DNA of 6,318 nucleotides from Candidatus Thorarchaeota archaeon MP11T_1 (GTDB taxonomy: Archaea; Asgardarchaeota; Thorarchaeia; Thorarchaeales; Thorarchaeaceae): assembly GCA_002825515.1 (NCBI GenBank), contig PJET01000032.1, positions 1-6,318 of the forward strand, written 5' to 3'. Both the position numbers and the translations under genes were made by a program. Below are positions 5,603 to 6,318 of the stretch, in pieces. Positions within the stretch are counted from its first letter, which is position 1; the number at the start of each line of letters is the position of its first letter. The notes beneath the pieces are model-generated. The model saw nothing but the letters and a program-made list of their open reading frames with translations. It had not been told where the DNA came from and searched no databases.

Positions 5603-6097
5603 GTGGTATCCGAGATTTTCATCAGATATGTTACAACCAATGGTCTGGAGAAAACCACACGCTTCAAGACTGATGAAAAAGGGATCAATCTTGATCTTCG
5701 TAATATTGCACAAGTGGATTTACTACCACTAATTTGGTGTGAAGACCTCGAAACTCTATGTCTTCGAAACAACAGCATTACTGAGATTGACCTTTCTCCT
5801 TTGGAAAAGTGTGGAAAGAATCTGAAGTCAGTAAGATTAGGTCACAATAGACTTCAAGAGATTGATCTGGAACCTCTGAGTGCGTGTCCAAATCTTGAGG
5901 AGATTTCACTGGAAGATAATCGTCTAAAACGAGTTGACCTAACTCCTTTGTTTCATTGTTCGAATTTAAAAGAAATTAAGATTGATGATGATGTTGGCCT
6001 TACTGCGGATCTACTACTCCGTTCTGTTGGAAGTTGGCCAGAGGTTCTCATTGAACAGTACCATCGTATATTGTGGAAAGCTGATCCAGATTCTTGA
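5603..6097 (+). CDS. Short leucine-rich-repeat protein
   Basis: The 164-residue protein has an N-terminal segment of about 37 residues that probably forms a beta-rich cap, then four leucine-rich repeats. The repeats begin at VDLLPL (about 38), IDLSPL (62), IDLEPL (87) and VDLTPL (111), so they are 24-25 residues long. Each shares (I/V)DLxPLxxC followed, in the first three, by LxxLxLxxNxL-like positions. LRR proteins act as binding scaffolds; the partner is unknown. The C-terminal segment, from about 133, ends with a Trp- and Arg-containing helix. No signal peptide or membrane segment is seen, so it is likely cytoplasmic. GTG at 5603 is preferred because AGGAAGGT precedes it; TTG at 5582 would add seven residues. 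The DLxPL repeat type is one I associate with Asgard archaea, where such proteins occur in many copies. Confidence 0.88.
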   Translation: MVSEIFIRYVTTNGLEKTTRFKTDEKGINLDLRNIAQVDLLPLIWCEDLETLCLRNNSITEIDLSPLEKCGKNLKSVRLGHNRLQEIDLEPLSACPNLEEISLEDNRLKRVDLTPLFHCSNLKEIKIDDDVGLTADLLLRSVGSWPEVLIEQYHRILWKADPDS

Positions 6098-6142
6098 TTC
6101 GTATCATTGAAAGGGGACCTATACCTAGGAATCATTACCACT

Positions 6143-6149
6143 GAGGAGG
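6143..6149 (+). promoter_or_regulatory. Strong Shine-Dalgarno site for the SDR gene
   Basis: GAGGAGG ends 7 bases before the ATG at 6157, an ideal spacing. It fixes the start of the downstream gene. Confidence 0.6.
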
Positions 6150-6156
6150 CACACAC

Positions 6157-6318
6157 ATGGAAACAGGGCTTTCTGGAAAACATGTCATAGTCACTGGAGC
6201 ATCAGGTGGGATAGGACTTGAGGTCACACAACAACTGCTTGCTGAAGGAGCTAATGTGACTGGAACATACAATCTCTCCCCACAACCAATAGAGAGCATC
6301 AAGAAAAAGTGGTCAGAG
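6157..6318 (+). CDS. Short-chain dehydrogenase/reductase, N-terminal part (truncated by the window edge)
   Basis: Fifty-four codons are visible. The start GLSGKHVIVTGASGGIG carries the Rossmann-fold dinucleotide motif TGxxxGIG (residues 13-20), followed by the helix LEVTQQLLAEGANV and a second strand, VTGTYN. This is the classical short-chain dehydrogenase/reductase arrangement: cytoplasmic NAD(P)H-dependent oxidoreductases of about 250 residues. The catalytic Tyr-Lys pair lies beyond the edge, so activity and substrate cannot be assessed. After the second strand there is neither the Asp typical of NAD enzymes nor a clear Arg typical of NADP enzymes, so the cofactor is uncertain. It lies 59 bp after the LRR gene on the same strand and could be read from that promoter; CTATACC near 6119 is a weak alternative TATA element. 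Confidence 0.9.
   Translation, partial: METGLSGKHVIVTGASGGIGLEVTQQLLAEGANVTGTYNLSPQPIESIKKKWSE

Noticed and set aside
5512..5778. 88-codon minus-strand open frame
   Set aside because: It is antisense to the start of the LRR gene and its product resembles nothing I know.
1..6318. CRISPR array, tRNA or rRNA gene, insertion sequence or phage gene
   Set aside because: I found no regularly spaced repeats, no cloverleaf or conserved rRNA segments, and no transposase, integrase or structural phage motifs on either strand.

Overview
The window looks archaeal and is most simply read as chromosomal DNA of an Asgard-type archaeon, possibly a Thorarchaeota relative. The evidence is a zinc-containing ferredoxin (a family known from Sulfolobus and Thermoplasma), AT-rich TATA-like elements at the expected distance from a start codon, Shine-Dalgarno sites of the GGTGAT/GGAGG type, and a short leucine-rich-repeat protein with the (I/V)DLxPLxxC repeat that I associate with Asgard genomes. 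The phylum assignment is inference from memory; the archaeal assignment is firmer. I see no rRNA, tRNA, CRISPR array, transposase or phage gene.

Layout. Positions 1-947 (minus strand): a promoter with two TATA-like boxes in a 14-bp direct repeat drives a 55-residue Cys/His-rich metal-binding protein (715-882). It is followed after 30 bp by a nitroreductase-family flavoprotein that starts with TTG (142-684), and then by the first 20 codons of a probable membrane protein that runs off the left edge (1-60). Positions 1100-3544 (minus strand): three genes read in series. They are an unrecognised protein built from two diverged copies of one domain (2756-3544), a zinc-containing 2[4Fe-4S] ferredoxin (2363-2713), and an acyl-CoA dehydrogenase (1100-2359) whose ATG lies only 3 bp past the ferredoxin stop. 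Positions 3674-4456 (plus strand): a four-helix membrane protein of unknown function. Positions 4453-5367 (minus strand): a DUF1028 putative Ntn-hydrolase whose stop codon overlaps that of the membrane protein. Positions 5603-6097 (plus strand): a small LRR protein. Positions 6157-6318 (plus strand): the start of a short-chain dehydrogenase/reductase that runs off the right edge.

Functional picture. The best-supported unit is the ferredoxin and acyl-CoA dehydrogenase pair. It suggests acyl-CoA oxidation in which the ferredoxin may take part in electron flow; no ETF gene is visible here. The dehydrogenase lacks the catalytic glutamate at the MCAD position and has one at the LCAD/isovaleryl-CoA dehydrogenase position. 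The small metal-binding protein and the nitroreductase form a second probable operon, also redox-flavoured. I found no clear new multi-gene defence or mobile system. The most novel items are the overlooked 55-residue protein, the duplicated-domain protein, and the Cys-restored zinc ferredoxin coupled to the dehydrogenase.
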